Shown here: positions 36,041 through 45,062 of the stretch, piece by piece
Layout of the letters: each line of letters begins with the position of its first letter
How positions within the stretch are numbered: position 1 is the first letter of the stretch
Assembly: GCF_014269035.2 (NCBI RefSeq)
Contig: NZ_JABWRP020000010.1
Span: 62,001-126,000, forward strand
From: Pseudomonas vlassakiae
Lineage (GTDB): Bacteria > Pseudomonadota > Gammaproteobacteria > Pseudomonadales > Pseudomonadaceae
Reading direction: 5' to 3'
DNA: 64,000 nucleotides
The notes under the pieces: model-generated
What the model was told of the DNA's origin: nothing
What the model saw: the letters and a program-made list of their open reading frames with translations, nothing else
The model's database searches: none
Made by a program: the position numbers and the translations under genes

Positions 36041-36724
36041 ATGGATCAACCTGTCGGCCAGCCGGCCTACGTCCTGCACAGTCGCCCCTACAAGGAAACC
36101 AGTGCACTGGTCGACTTCTTCACGCCGCAAGGCCGCGTGCGCGCCGTGCTGCGCCGGGCGCGCGGCAAAGGTGGCAGCCTGGTGCGGCCGTTCGTTCCGC
36201 TGGAGGTGGAGCTGTTCGGCAAAGGTGAGCTGAAGAACGTCAGTCGCCTGGACACGGTCGATATAGCGGCGTGGCTGCACGGCGACGCGCTGTTCAGCGG
36301 CCTCTACCTGAATGAACTGCTGATGCGCCTGCTGCCTGCCGAGGCACCGCAACCCGAACTGTTCGAGCATTACGCGCTGACCCTTCAGGCGCTGGCGGCA
36401 GGAAGGTCGCTGGAACCCTTGCTGCGCGCCTTTGAGTGGCGGCTGCTGGAGGACTTGGGCTACGCCTTTTCGCTCCACCACGACGTCAACGACGACCTGA
36501 TCGAAGCCGACGGCCTGTACCGGCTGCGGGTCGATGCCGGCCTGGAGCGGGTGTACCTGGTTCAGCCTGGCCTGTTCAACGGCACCGAGCTGCTGGCCCT
36601 GGCCCAGGCCGACTGGGACGCCCCCGGCGCCCTGCTGGCGGCCAAGCGCCTGATGCGTCAGGCCCTGGCAGTACACCTGGGGGCAAAACCGTTGGTCAGC
36701 CGGGAACTGTTTCGCAAGCGCTGA
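36041..36724 (+). CDS. recO: DNA repair protein RecO
   Basis: A 227-residue recombination mediator that loads RecA on gapped DNA together with RecR. The OB-fold N-terminus ([36 protein letters not shown]) and helical C-terminal domain are present. There are no cysteines at all, so it lacks the zinc finger found in many RecO proteins. It is separated from era by a REP element and followed by pdxJ after 43 bases. Confidence 0.94.
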   Translation: MDQPVGQPAYVLHSRPYKETSALVDFFTPQGRVRAVLRRARGKGGSLVRPFVPLEVELFGKGELKNVSRLDTVDIAAWLHGDALFSGLYLNELLMRLLPAEAPQPELFEHYALTLQALAAGRSLEPLLRAFEWRLLEDLGYAFSLHHDVNDDLIEADGLYRLRVDAGLERVYLVQPGLFNGTELLALAQADWDAPGALLAAKRLMRQALAVHLGAKPLVSRELFRKR

Positions 36725-36767
36725 GCACGTCGTATGCTGTGTGGCTCAATCCTCAGGAGAGCCTTTC

Positions 36768-37508
36768 GTGACTCACAGCAACCGCATGCTTCTCGGCGTC
36801 AACATCGACCACGTGGCAACCCTGCGCCAGGCCCGCGGTACCCGCTATCCGGACCCGGTCAAGGCTGCGTTGGATGCCGAGGAAGCGGGCGCCGATGGCA
36901 TTACCGTGCACCTGCGCGAAGACCGTCGGCATATCCAGGAGCGCGACGTGCTGCTGCTCAAGGACGTGCTGCAGACGCGCATGAACTTCGAAATGGGCGT
37001 CACTGAAGAGATGATGGCCTTTGCCGAGAAGATCCGCCCGGCGCATATCTGCCTGGTTCCAGAGACCCGTCAGGAGCTGACCACCGAAGGTGGCCTGGAC
37101 GTGGCCGGCCAGGAGGCGCGGATCAAGGCGGCGGTTGAGCGCTTGTCGCGTACCGGTGCTGAAGTGTCGCTGTTCATCGATGCCGACGAGCGGCAGATCG
37201 AGGCTTCGCGCCGTGTCGGTGCGCCGGCTATCGAGTTGCACACCGGGCGTTATGCCGATGCACAGACCCCGACCGAAGTGGCCGAGGAACTGCAGCGCAT
37301 CGTCGATGGCGTGGCGTTTGGCGTGGGCCAGGGGCTGATCGTCAATGCCGGCCATGGCCTGCATTACCATAACGTCGAGGCGGTGGCGGCAATCAAGGGC
37401 ATCAATGAGCTGAACATCGGCCACGCGCTGGTGGCGCATGCACTGTTCGTTGGCTTCAAGGCCGCTGTGGCGGAGATGAAGGCGCTGATCGTCGCGGCTT
37501 CGCGCTGA
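36768..37508 (+). CDS. pdxJ: Pyridoxine 5'-phosphate synthase
   Basis: A 246-residue TIM-barrel enzyme that condenses 1-deoxyxylulose 5-phosphate with 3-amino-2-oxopropyl phosphate, the last ring-forming step of vitamin B6 synthesis. Motifs: [56 protein letters not shown] and [12 protein letters not shown]. The GTG at 36768, eight bases after AGGAG, is used; the in-frame GTG at 36741 has no site. It has the usual place downstream of recO. Confidence 0.96.
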   Translation: MTHSNRMLLGVNIDHVATLRQARGTRYPDPVKAALDAEEAGADGITVHLREDRRHIQERDVLLLKDVLQTRMNFEMGVTEEMMAFAEKIRPAHICLVPETRQELTTEGGLDVAGQEARIKAAVERLSRTGAEVSLFIDADERQIEASRRVGAPAIELHTGRYADAQTPTEVAEELQRIVDGVAFGVGQGLIVNAGHGLHYHNVEAVAAIKGINELNIGHALVAHALFVGFKAAVAEMKALIVAASR

Positions 37509-37519
37509 TTCATCGGCTG

Positions 37520-37567
37520 CCTGTAACGGCCTCTTCGTGGGTAAACCCGCGAAGAAGCCGGCACAGG
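37520..37567. repeat. REP element after pdxJ
   Basis: Imperfect hairpin containing the P. putida REP core GGCCTCTTCGTGGGTAAACC and its pairing arm, flanked by CCTGT/ACAGG. It lies between the convergent pdxJ and sensor kinase genes. Confidence 0.85.
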
Positions 37568-37574
37568 TAACCCG

Positions 37575-38957
37575 CTATAGCGCTTGAAAGACCAGGCTAA
37601 ACCGGGTCGGCCCGGGTAGCTTGCTGTTCACTTCGACCCGCCCCCCATGCAACTGCATGATCGACTTGACGATCGCCAGCCCCAACCCCGTCCCGCCTTC
37701 CAGGCGTGAACGCCCCGAGCCCACCCGGTAAAAGCGCTCGAACAACTGCGGCCAATGTTCTTCGGCAATCCCCGGCCCCTGGTTCTCCACCCACACCCGT
37801 ACCTCACTGCCTTGCCGCTCGATACCCAGTTTCACCGCCTGTCCTTCAGGCCCATGGCGAATGGCATTACTCAACAGGTTCGACAGCGCCCGCTGGAACA
37901 TCAGACGGTCCGCCAGCGCCGTCCCCCAGCCCTGCAAGCGCAGCTCGATGTTCTTCAGTTCGGCACTGAAGGCAAACAGCTCGCTCACCTGCGCCGCTTC
38001 GTCCGCCAGCGCCAGTGGCTTGAGCGCCACCTGCGCCTGGGGTTGGCTGACCTGGGCGAGGAACAGCATGTCGTTGATGATGCGGTTGAGCCGGGTCAGC
38101 TCTTCGACACTGTCTTCCAGCACTTCCCGGTAGTGTTCGCCATCACGTTCACGGGCCAGGGTGACCTGGGCCTTGCCCATCAGGTTGCTCAGCGGGGTGC
38201 GCAGTTCGTGGGCCAGGTCATCGGAAAACTGCGAAAGCTGGCGCACACCTTGGTCCAGGCGATCGAGCATCACGTTGATGCTGCGCGCCAGCTCTGCCAG
38301 CTCCAGCGGTAAGCCGGTCGCGGGCAGGCGGTGTTGCAGGTCTTGGGCGGAGACCTTGCCGGCGATGCGACGGAAGTGGCGCAGCGGCTGCAAGCCGCGT
38401 TGCACGAGCCACCAGGCGCCAGCGCCGATCAACAGCAGCAGCAGTGGCAGGGCCAGCAGCGTCGAGTGCAGGTAGGCTTGCAGCAGGGCATGGTCGTCGG
38501 CGCGGTTGAGCGACATCATCACCCGCACCGGGGTGTCGTCGCGCAGGCGCATCTCCCGGGTGGCGGTAAGGATCTGATTACCGCTGCTGTCACGCCATTC
38601 GTGGTAGTTCAGCCGTGCATCGGTATGCAATTCGCCCACCCGGGACTCAAGCGCCGGGCCGAGGCTGAGCAGGTGCGGGTGGCGCCCCTCAAGGGCCAGA
38701 ATGCTGAGGCTGAGATTGTCGTGGCCCATCACCAGGTCGAGCAACGGGTGGGCGCGGCTGCCAAGGTCTTCGCTGCGCAGGTCGACCCGCAGGTTATGTT
38801 CCACCTGCAACATCTTGCGCGCGAGGTCCCTGCGGGCGCGGCTGTCCAGTTCGTGGTCGAGGGCGAACACCGCCAGGCAGGCGAGCAGCAGTACCAGCGC
38901 GGCGCCCATCAGGGTCACACTCAGGCCCAGGCGCAGGGACAGGCTGGCGTACTTCAC
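37575..38957 (-). CDS. Sensor histidine kinase, CusS/CopS-like
   Basis: A 460-residue membrane kinase starting at GTG 38957, overlapping the regulator stop by four bases (GTGA). Helices at about 9-30 and 160-182 flank a periplasmic domain with [24 protein letters not shown] follows. The H-box is [25 protein letters not shown]. The ATPase domain has [20 protein letters not shown] and [18 protein letters not shown]. The heavy-metal sensor kinase class (CusS, CopS) is the best match, but no metal efflux genes adjoin it, so the signal is unknown. Confidence 0.88.
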   Translation of the reverse strand: MKYASLSLRLGLSVTLMGAALVLLLACLAVFALDHELDSRARRDLARKMLQVEHNLRVDLRSEDLGSRAHPLLDLVMGHDNLSLSILALEGRHPHLLSLGPALESRVGELHTDARLNYHEWRDSSGNQILTATREMRLRDDTPVRVMMSLNRADDHALLQAYLHSTLLALPLLLLLIGAGAWWLVQRGLQPLRHFRRIAGKVSAQDLQHRLPATGLPLELAELARSINVMLDRLDQGVRQLSQFSDDLAHELRTPLSNLMGKAQVTLARERDGEHYREVLEDSVEELTRLNRIINDMLFLAQVSQPQAQVALKPLALADEAAQVSELFAFSAELKNIELRLQGWGTALADRLMFQRALSNLLSNAIRHGPEGQAVKLGIERQGSEVRVWVENQGPGIAEEHWPQLFERFYRVGSGRSRLEGGTGLGLAIVKSIMQLHGGRVEVNSKLPGPTRFSLVFQAL

Positions 38958-39628
38958 ACACGGGCCTCCAGTACGTAGCCGACGCCGCGCAAGGTGTGGA
39001 TCAGCTTGTCTTCGAACGGATCGTCGATCTTCGCCCGCAGGCGGCGGATCGAAACCTCGACCACATTGGTATCGCAGTCGAAATTCATGTCCCACACCAG
39101 CGAGATGATCTGCGTGCGCGACAGCACCTCGCCGCTCTGGCGCATCAGCAGGTGGAGCAGGGCGAATTCCTTGGCGGTCAGGTCGATGCGTTTGCCGGCG
39201 CGGTAGGCGCGGTGGCGGCCGGGGTCGAGCTCAAGGTCGGCGACGCGCAGTGTGCTCGGTTGCAGTTGTTGATCGTTACGCCGCAGCAGGCTGCGGATAC
39301 GTGCCAGCAATTCGGGGAATTCGAACGGTTTGAGCAGGTAGTCATCTGCGCCCAGGTCCAGGCCTTTGACCCGGTCGGACAAGCGGCCATGGGCCGTCAG
39401 CATCATGATCCGCGTGGCCGATTCGGCGCGCAGACGCTGCAGCACCGTCCAGCCATCGAGCTCGGGCAGGTTGACGTCGAGGATGATCAGCTCGTAAGGC
39501 TGCTGGCGCGCCAGGTGCAGGCCGTCGGTGCCGGTGTGGGCGCAGTCGACCACGTAGCCGTTTTCACGCAGGCCTTGTTGCAGGTAGTCGGCGGTACGCA
39601 GTTCGTCCTCGATGATCAGCAGGCGCAT
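38954..39628 (-). CDS. OmpR-class response regulator, CusR/CopR-like
   Basis: A 224-residue regulator from ATG 39628. Receiver: IIEDE, phosphoacceptor Asp51 ([13 protein letters not shown]), MLTAHG and LLKPFEFPE. The winged-helix domain ends with the class-typical [43 protein letters not shown]. Transcribed with the kinase. The likely target is the divergent small exported peptide, across a gap with an operator-like dyad. Confidence 0.92.
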   Translation of the reverse strand: MRLLIIEDELRTADYLQQGLRENGYVVDCAHTGTDGLHLARQQPYELIILDVNLPELDGWTVLQRLRAESATRIMMLTAHGRLSDRVKGLDLGADDYLLKPFEFPELLARIRSLLRRNDQQLQPSTLRVADLELDPGRHRAYRAGKRIDLTAKEFALLHLLMRQSGEVLSRTQIISLVWDMNFDCDTNVVEVSIRRLRAKIDDPFEDKLIHTLRGVGYVLEARV

Positions 39629-39730
39629 GGGTGGGCTCGGTATGGCTGGAAAGGGCAGGATTCTCAAGCCTGTAGGGGCTTCAGGGTCAAGCCGCTGGAT
39701 GTTACGGCATGCAAATGGCCCAGCGGCGTA

Positions 39731-39759
39731 GATAACGGATTTGTAATCCTGGTGTTATC
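39731..39759. promoter_or_regulatory. Nested dyad upstream of the two-component pair, candidate operator
   Basis: GATAAC-GGATT-TGT-AATCC-TGGT-GTTATC forms a nested palindrome midway between the response regulator and the small exported peptide gene. A further TGTAAT half-site lies at 39790-39795. CusR/CopR-class regulators bind dyads of similar size. Inference from symmetry and position. Confidence 0.4.
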
Positions 39760-39867
39760 TGCCTGTCTGCCAAGGCCTCATTGCAAGACTGTAATGCGCG
39801 CCTCACCTTGCCGTTAGCTGCCCGAGGATACGATGGCCCCGTCTGATCGCTTATCAACGAGGCAAGC

Positions 39868-40074
39868 ATGATGAACCTGACCCGATACCTGTTGCTGGCG
39901 ACCCTCGCCCTGGGCGCTGCCAGCGCCTACGCCGAAGGCGGCGGCGAACGTTCCAGGCAGTTCTGGCAAGCGTTCCGCCAGGACCAGGAGCGCCTGCACG
40001 GCGACACGCAACAGACCATCGCCGAGCGCGAGCGCAAGGCGCAGGAGAAGGCCCGCGAGGTGGCCAAGGACTGA
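39868..40074 (+). CDS. Small exported protein opposite the two-component system
   Basis: A 68-residue protein (ATG 39868, or 67 from ATG 39871, both after CGAGG). The N-terminus MMNLTRYLLLATLALGAASAYA is a clear signal peptide. The mature part, about 46 residues, is charged and predicted helical (FWQAFRQDQERLHGDTQQTIAERERKAQEKAREVAKD). No family is recognised and there are no Cys or Met-rich metal motifs. A strong terminator follows. Divergent placement suggests control by the adjacent regulator. Confidence 0.75.
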   Translation: MMNLTRYLLLATLALGAASAYAEGGGERSRQFWQAFRQDQERLHGDTQQTIAERERKAQEKAREVAKD

Positions 40075-40122
40075 GGCAACGGCAGCTGCGCCGGCGCTGC
40101 TCTCCGGCACGGCTGTGATTCG

Positions 40123-40146
40123 GGCGTCCACATGGACGCCTTTTTT
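40123..40146 (+). terminator. Rho-independent terminator after the small exported protein
   Basis: GGCGTCCA/TGGACGCC stem with a two-base loop plus immediate complement, followed by six T. It closes the small gene and abuts the convergent cmoB end. Confidence 0.9.
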
Positions 40147-41101
40147 ATTTGCGCGCCAACAGGGTGGCGCGGCGTGGGGCGGGCAGGCCTTCGATGGTCT
40201 TGCTGAGGTCGTTGGGGTCGAGGAAATCGCCCAGCGACTGGTAGCGCATCCATTCGGTGCTGCGCTGCTCCTCGATGCTGGTAACGCTCACGTCCACGCA
40301 GCGCACCTCGCTGAATCCGGCGCGGCGCAACCAGCGCGCCAGGGCCGGTACCGATGGCAGGTACCAGACGTTGCGCATCTGCGCATAACGGTCTTCGGGC
40401 ACCAGTACCTGGTTCTCGTCGCCCTCGATCACCAGGGTTTCCAGCACCAGTTCGCCGCCTTTGACCAGGCAGTCCTTGAGCGCCAGCAGGTGCTCGATGG
40501 GCGAGCGGCGGTGGTAGAACACGCCCATGGAGAACACGGTGTCGAAGCCTTCGAGGTTGGCCGGCAGCTCTTCCAGGGCGAACGGCAGGTGCCAGGCGGG
40601 CAGGTCGGGCAGGTATCGCTGCACGGCCTGGAACTGGCAGAAGAACAGCCAGTTGGGGTCGACGCCGATGACCATGTCGGCACCAGCACCGAGCATGCGC
40701 CACTGGTAATAGCCGTTGCCGCAGCCAACGTCGAGCACGCGCTTGCCCTTGAGGTCGAGGTGCGGGCCGACCCGCGACCACTTCCAGTCCGAGCGCCACT
40801 CGGTGTCGACATGCACGCCGAACAGGTCGAACGGCCCCTTGCGCCAAGGCGACAGGCCCATCAGTGCCTGGCGCATCTGCGCCCGGGTGGCGTCATCGCA
40901 CTCGCAATCCAGGCGCAGGCCATCAGCCAGGTCGATTTCGCTGGGCTGCAGGGCCGGCAGCGCATCCAGCGCGCCGCGCCAGCGGTCGAGGTCGCCGTGG
41001 CCTTTTTCCAGCTTGGCTTGCAATTGTGCTTGCAGGCCCTGGGACCAGGAAGCCAGGGGCGTGCCCGCCAGGCGGCGGACGAGGGGGGACAGATCGATCA
41101 T
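40145..41101 (-). CDS. cmoB: tRNA U34 carboxymethyltransferase CmoB
   Basis: A 318-residue enzyme that transfers the carboxymethyl group of carboxy-SAM to 5-hydroxyuridine 34, making cmo5U in tRNAs so they read more codons. ATG 41101 is the accepted start ([11 protein letters not shown]). The motifs [53 protein letters not shown] and [18 protein letters not shown] are diagnostic. The start overlaps the cmoA stop by four bases. Confidence 0.96.
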   Translation of the reverse strand: MIDLSPLVRRLAGTPLASWSQGLQAQLQAKLEKGHGDLDRWRGALDALPALQPSEIDLADGLRLDCECDDATRAQMRQALMGLSPWRKGPFDLFGVHVDTEWRSDWKWSRVGPHLDLKGKRVLDVGCGNGYYQWRMLGAGADMVIGVDPNWLFFCQFQAVQRYLPDLPAWHLPFALEELPANLEGFDTVFSMGVFYHRRSPIEHLLALKDCLVKGGELVLETLVIEGDENQVLVPEDRYAQMRNVWYLPSVPALARWLRRAGFSEVRCVDVSVTSIEEQRSTEWMRYQSLGDFLDPNDLSKTIEGLPAPRRATLLARK

Positions 41102-41841
41102 GGCAGGGCTATCAGCGAGGCAAAATTGAGGCATTGGAACCACGGCACCACCTTGGTGAAACCGGCCGCGTGCAGGCGTTCCTGATGCGCTTGCAGGGTG
41201 TCGGGCTTCATCACGTTCTCGATGGCGCTGCGCTTCTGGGCGATTTCCAGTTCGCTGTAGCCATTGGCCCGCTTGAAGTCCAGGTGCAGTTCGTTGAGCA
41301 GGGTCTGCTCTTGGTCATCGGCGAATCGCAATTTCTCCGAGAGGATCAGCGCACCGCCGGGCAGCAGCGCCTGGCGGATCCGGCTGAGCAGCGCCAGGCG
41401 TTGTTCAGGGGCGATGAACTGCAGGGTGAAGTTCATTGCCACCACCGAAGCAGGTTCCAAGGGCAGGGTGAGGATATCGGCTTCCAGCACGTCGACCGGC
41501 AGCAGTTCCTGGAACATCGAGTCCTGGGCGGTGAGGTACTGGCGGCAACGTTCGACCATGGCGGCGGAATTGTCCACCGCGATCACCCGGCAACCGTCGC
41601 TGCGCACATGGCGGCGCAGCGACTGGCTGACGGCACCCAGCGAGGCGCCCAGATCGTACAGTGCAGTGTTCGGCTGGGCGAAGCGCGCGGCCAGCACGCC
41701 GAGGTTTTCGACGATGGTCGGGTAACCGGGCACCGAGCGCTTGATCATGTCCGGGAACACACGCACCACATCTTCGTTGAACACGAAGTCGGGGACTTGC
41801 TCCAGGGGTTGGGCGAAAAGGCGGTCGGGTTGTTTGCTCAC
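41098..41841 (-). CDS. cmoA: Carboxy-SAM synthase CmoA
   Basis: A 247-residue enzyme that makes carboxy-S-adenosylmethionine from SAM and prephenate for CmoB. It starts at GTG 41841 (M SKQPDRLF). Motifs: [56 protein letters not shown] and MNFTLQFI. cmoA and cmoB form a coupled operon. Confidence 0.95.
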   Translation of the reverse strand: MSKQPDRLFAQPLEQVPDFVFNEDVVRVFPDMIKRSVPGYPTIVENLGVLAARFAQPNTALYDLGASLGAVSQSLRRHVRSDGCRVIAVDNSAAMVERCRQYLTAQDSMFQELLPVDVLEADILTLPLEPASVVAMNFTLQFIAPEQRLALLSRIRQALLPGGALILSEKLRFADDQEQTLLNELHLDFKRANGYSELEIAQKRSAIENVMKPDTLQAHQERLHAAGFTKVVPWFQCLNFASLIALP

Positions 41842-41930
41842 GGTGAATCCAGGCGGCTGGCGATATGCAGGGCCGGCATTCTAGCCAAACCGCGACGTGG
41901 ATGCATGGTTGGCTGACCAGCGCTTTGCGT

Positions 41931-42323
41931 TTAGTTGACCCGGATGGCGCAATCGAAGGTCTGTACCGGGCGCACTTCTGGCGCCCAGGGCTGCTGGTAG
42001 ACCAGCACCAGGTGGCCTTCACCGGCGGCGCGGGCCTGGTAACGCCAGGTCGAAATGCCCGAGCTGCCGACGATACCGGCGTCCTCGGGGGCACTGTAGA
42101 CCTCGGGGCCCAGGCTGTGCAGCACGTTGGAGGCCGGATTCTGTACCAGCCAGCGGTAGCCGGTGGTGGGGTTGCTGGGCAGCGTCAGGGTGAGGTTCTG
42201 GCCGACCTGCAGGCGCTTGGGGCATTCGCTTTCGGCGTCCAGTTCGACGGTTTGCTTCGGCTGTTGGGCGCAGGCGGCGAGCAGGGCGAGGCTCAGGGGA
42301 ACGAGCAGACGAGGGGCGGTCAT
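41931..42323 (-). CDS. Chagasin-like inhibitor of cysteine peptidases, lipoprotein
   Basis: A 130-residue protein with a lipoprotein signal (LLVPLSLALLAAC, Cys18). The inhibitor fold of family I42 (chagasin/amoebiasin) shows its three loops: NPTTGYRW (L2-type motif), GSSGISTWRYQA (GxxG loop) and YQQPWAPE in place of RPW. These block papain-like cysteine proteases. The target, host-derived or from competitors, is unknown. Confidence 0.85.
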   Translation of the reverse strand: MTAPRLLVPLSLALLAACAQQPKQTVELDAESECPKRLQVGQNLTLTLPSNPTTGYRWLVQNPASNVLHSLGPEVYSAPEDAGIVGSSGISTWRYQARAAGEGHLVLVYQQPWAPEVRPVQTFDCAIRVN

Positions 42324-42388
42324 GGTGGCTCCGGAGGCTGGCGATGGCCTGAGGATACCTGATGATCGAGCGATTTTGTGTTGCCAGA

Positions 42389-42493
42389 GCCGACCTCTTC
42401 GCGGCTAAAGCCGCTCCTGCAGGTACAGCACAGGGCTTGAAAGCTGTGCTGCACCTGTAGGAGCGGGCTTGCCCGCGAACAGGCCGGTGCAGG
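42389..42493. repeat. Inverted pair of REP elements (BIME-like) after lon
   Basis: Two REPs in opposite orientation: the first contains CTCTTCGCGGCTAAAGCCGC, the second CTGTAGGAGCGGGCTTGCCC. They are linked by an inner stem CAGCACAG/CTGTGCTG, so the whole stretch can fold as one large cruciform. It ends immediately before the lon stop codon. Confidence 0.88.
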
Positions 42494-44914
42494 TCAGAAC
42501 AGGACTTTGGCCACGTCGGAGAAGCGCTTGGCGAAATGCACGGTCAGGCCTTCGCGCAGGTAGTCCGGCAGTTCTTCGAAGTCGCCGCGGTTCGGTTCCG
42601 GCAGGATCAGCTCGAAGATTTTCTGCCGCCGCGCCGCGATCACCTTCTCGCGCACGCCACCGATCGGCAGCACCTGGCCGGTGAGGGTGAGCTCGCCAGT
42701 CATGGCCACGCCTTTCTTCGGCGCCTGGTCGCGGGCCAGCGACAACAGCGCGCTGGCCATGGTGATGCCGGCGCTCGGGCCATCCTTGGGCGTCGCACCT
42801 TCGGGCACATGCAGGTGAATGAACGCTTCGTTGAAGAAGCCGGGGTCACCGCCAAACTGTTTAAGGTTGGAACTGACATAGCTGTAGGCGATTTCAGCGG
42901 ATTCTTTCATCACATCACCCAGCTTGCCGGTGAGCTTGAAGCCGCGGTTCAGGGTGTGGATGCGTGTCGCCTCGATCGGCAGGGTCGCACCGCCCATGCT
43001 GGTCCAGGCAAGGCCGGTGATCACACCTTTGCCAGCCAATACCTGCTCGCTGCGGAACACCGGCATGCCCAGGGCGGCCTCGAGGTCCTTGTTGCCAATC
43101 TTGAGCTTGGCGTCCGGGTCGTCCAGCAGCTTGACCACGGCCTTGCGCACCAGCTTGCCCAGCTGTTTCTCCAGCTGGCGCACGCCAGCTTCCCGGGCAT
43201 AGCCCTCGATCACCGTGCGCAGGGCGCTGTCGCTGATGCTCAGGCTGGTCTTGGCCACACCGGCCTTTTCCAGCTGCTTGGGCCACAGGTGGCGCTTGGC
43301 AATGGCCATCTTCTCTTCGGTGATGTAGCCGGACAGGCGGATCACTTCCATGCGGTCGAGCAGTGGCCCGGGGATCGAGTCGAGGGTGTTGGCGGTGCAC
43401 ACGAACAGCACCTTGGACAGGTCCAGGCGCAGGTCAAGGTAATGGTCGAGGAAATCGACGTTCTGCTCCGGGTCGAGGGTTTCCAGCAACGCCGAGGCTG
43501 GGTCGCCTTGGTAGCTCTGGCCCATCTTGTCGATCTCGTCGAGCATGATCACCGGATTCATCACCTCGACTTCCTTCAGCGCCTGCACCAGCTTGCCCGG
43601 CTGGGCGCCGATGTAGGTGCGGCGATGGCCCTTGATCTCGGCCTCGTCGCGCATGCCGCCGACGCTGAAGCGGTAGAACGGCCGGCCGAGGGATTCGGCG
43701 ATGGACTTGCCGATGCTGGTCTTGCCCACCCCGGGCGGGCCCACCAGCAGCACGATCGAACCGCTGATCTCGCCCTTCCAGGCGCCAACGGCGAGGAATT
43801 CGAGGATGCGCTCCTTGATATCGTCCAGGCCAGCATGGTGCTGGTCGAGCACTTTGCGCGCATGCTTGAGGTCGAGTTTGTCCTTGCCGTACAGCCCCCA
43901 GGGCAGGGCGGTGGCCCATTCCAGATAATTGCGGGTGACCGCGTATTCGGGCGAACCGGTCTCGAGGATGGCCAGCTTGCCCATTTCTTCATCGATGCGC
44001 TTTTTCGCCTGCTCGGGCAGGGTCTTGCCGGCAAGCCGCTGCTCGAACTGCTCGAGGTCGGCGCTGCGATCGTCCTTGGTCAGGCCCAGCTCCTGCTGGA
44101 TGACCTTGAGCTGTTCCTTGAGGAAGAACTCACGCTGGTGCTCGCCGATCTGCCGGTTGACCTCGGCGGAAATCTCGTTTTGCAGGCGCGCGACTTCCAC
44201 TTCCTTGCGCAACATCGGCAAGACTTTTTCCATGCGCTTGAGCATGGGCACGCAGTCGAGCACTTCCTGCAGCTGGTTGCCAGTGGCGGAGGTGAGTGCA
44301 GCGGCAAAGTCGGTGAGTGGCGACGGGTCGTTGGGGCTGAAGCGATTGAGGTAGTTCTTGAGCTCTTCGCTGTACAGCGGGTTGAGCGGCAGCAGCTCCT
44401 TGATCGCGTTGATCAGAGCCATGCCGTAGGCCTTGACCTCGTCGGTCGGTTCGGCTGGCTGGCGCGGGTATTCGAGCTCGACCAGGTACGGCGGGCGATG
44501 ATGCTTGAGCCAGGTGCGGATGCGCACCCGGGTCAGCCCCTGGGCGACGAACTGTAACTTGCCGTTTTCGCGGCTGGCGTGATGAACCTTGACCAGGGTG
44601 CCGTACTCCGGCAGGGCCGAGGTGTCGAAATGGCGGTGGTCTTCCGGCGGGGTGTCCATGAAGAACAGTGCCAGCGAATGGTGTTCGGTCTTGGCCACCA
44701 GGTCGAGGGTTTCGGCCCAGGGTTCTTCATTGACGATCACCGGCAGCACTTGTGCGGGGAAGAACGGGCGGTTGTGGATCGGGATCACGTAGACCTTGTC
44801 CGGCAACTGCTGGCCGGGCAGGGCGAGGGCGTGGCCGATACCGGCCTTGGTGTCAGGCTGTTCGATTGCGCTGTGTTCGTCGGGTTGTTCCGGGAAATCC
44901 TGCTGGTCGCTCAT
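42494..44914 (-). CDS. lon: ATP-dependent protease Lon (additional lon copy type)
   Basis: An 806-residue Lon protease. LAN substrate-binding domain from about residue 40 (VYVIPIHNRPFFPAQVLPVIV). Walker A is GPPGVGKT at 392-399 and Walker B VIMLDEID at 455-462. The proteolytic dyad is Ser714 (PKDGPSAGITMA) and Lys757 (GGVREKVIAARR). An acidic N-terminal tail of about 38 residues differs from the classical clpX-adjacent lon. P. putida carries such a second lon beside gcd, and no clpX lies nearby here. It degrades misfolded and regulatory proteins in the cytoplasm. Confidence 0.93.
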   Translation of the reverse strand: MSDQQDFPEQPDEHSAIEQPDTKAGIGHALALPGQQLPDKVYVIPIHNRPFFPAQVLPVIVNEEPWAETLDLVAKTEHHSLALFFMDTPPEDHRHFDTSALPEYGTLVKVHHASRENGKLQFVAQGLTRVRIRTWLKHHRPPYLVELEYPRQPAEPTDEVKAYGMALINAIKELLPLNPLYSEELKNYLNRFSPNDPSPLTDFAAALTSATGNQLQEVLDCVPMLKRMEKVLPMLRKEVEVARLQNEISAEVNRQIGEHQREFFLKEQLKVIQQELGLTKDDRSADLEQFEQRLAGKTLPEQAKKRIDEEMGKLAILETGSPEYAVTRNYLEWATALPWGLYGKDKLDLKHARKVLDQHHAGLDDIKERILEFLAVGAWKGEISGSIVLLVGPPGVGKTSIGKSIAESLGRPFYRFSVGGMRDEAEIKGHRRTYIGAQPGKLVQALKEVEVMNPVIMLDEIDKMGQSYQGDPASALLETLDPEQNVDFLDHYLDLRLDLSKVLFVCTANTLDSIPGPLLDRMEVIRLSGYITEEKMAIAKRHLWPKQLEKAGVAKTSLSISDSALRTVIEGYAREAGVRQLEKQLGKLVRKAVVKLLDDPDAKLKIGNKDLEAALGMPVFRSEQVLAGKGVITGLAWTSMGGATLPIEATRIHTLNRGFKLTGKLGDVMKESAEIAYSYVSSNLKQFGGDPGFFNEAFIHLHVPEGATPKDGPSAGITMASALLSLARDQAPKKGVAMTGELTLTGQVLPIGGVREKVIAARRQKIFELILPEPNRGDFEELPDYLREGLTVHFAKRFSDVAKVLF

Positions 44915-44977
44915 GGGGCACCTGCGTGAATGACTATGGTGCTTAGATGGGGCGGGGGGGAATGGGTTTCAAGCTTG

Positions 44978-45062
44978 AAGCTTCAAGCGGCAGGCGGCAA
45001 AAAAAAGCGGGGCCGTGCAGGCCCCGCTTTCTCTTGTTGCTTGCAGCTGCCGCTTGAAGCTT
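44978..45062. repeat. Nested inverted repeat at the end of gcd
   Basis: Perfect 16-bp arms AAGCTTCAAGCGGCAG (44978-44993) and its complement (45047-45062) enclose the gcd terminator hairpin. The right arm overlaps the gcd stop codon. GCTTCAAGC repeats of this kind recur in Pseudomonas intergenic DNA. Confidence 0.85.
44999..45030 (-). terminator. Rho-independent terminator of gcd
   Basis: GCGGGGCC/GGCCCCGC stem with a five-base loop; on the minus strand it is followed by eight T. It lies about 30 bases after the gcd stop. The plus strand has only three T. Confidence 0.9.

Noticed and set aside
36741..36767. Upstream GTG as pdxJ start
   Set aside because: It would place the start before the AGGAG site, and the added residues are not typical of PdxJ.
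42536..44557. Plus-strand 673-codon frame over lon
   Set aside because: Mirror frame produced by GC-rich third positions of lon; no start site signal and no family.
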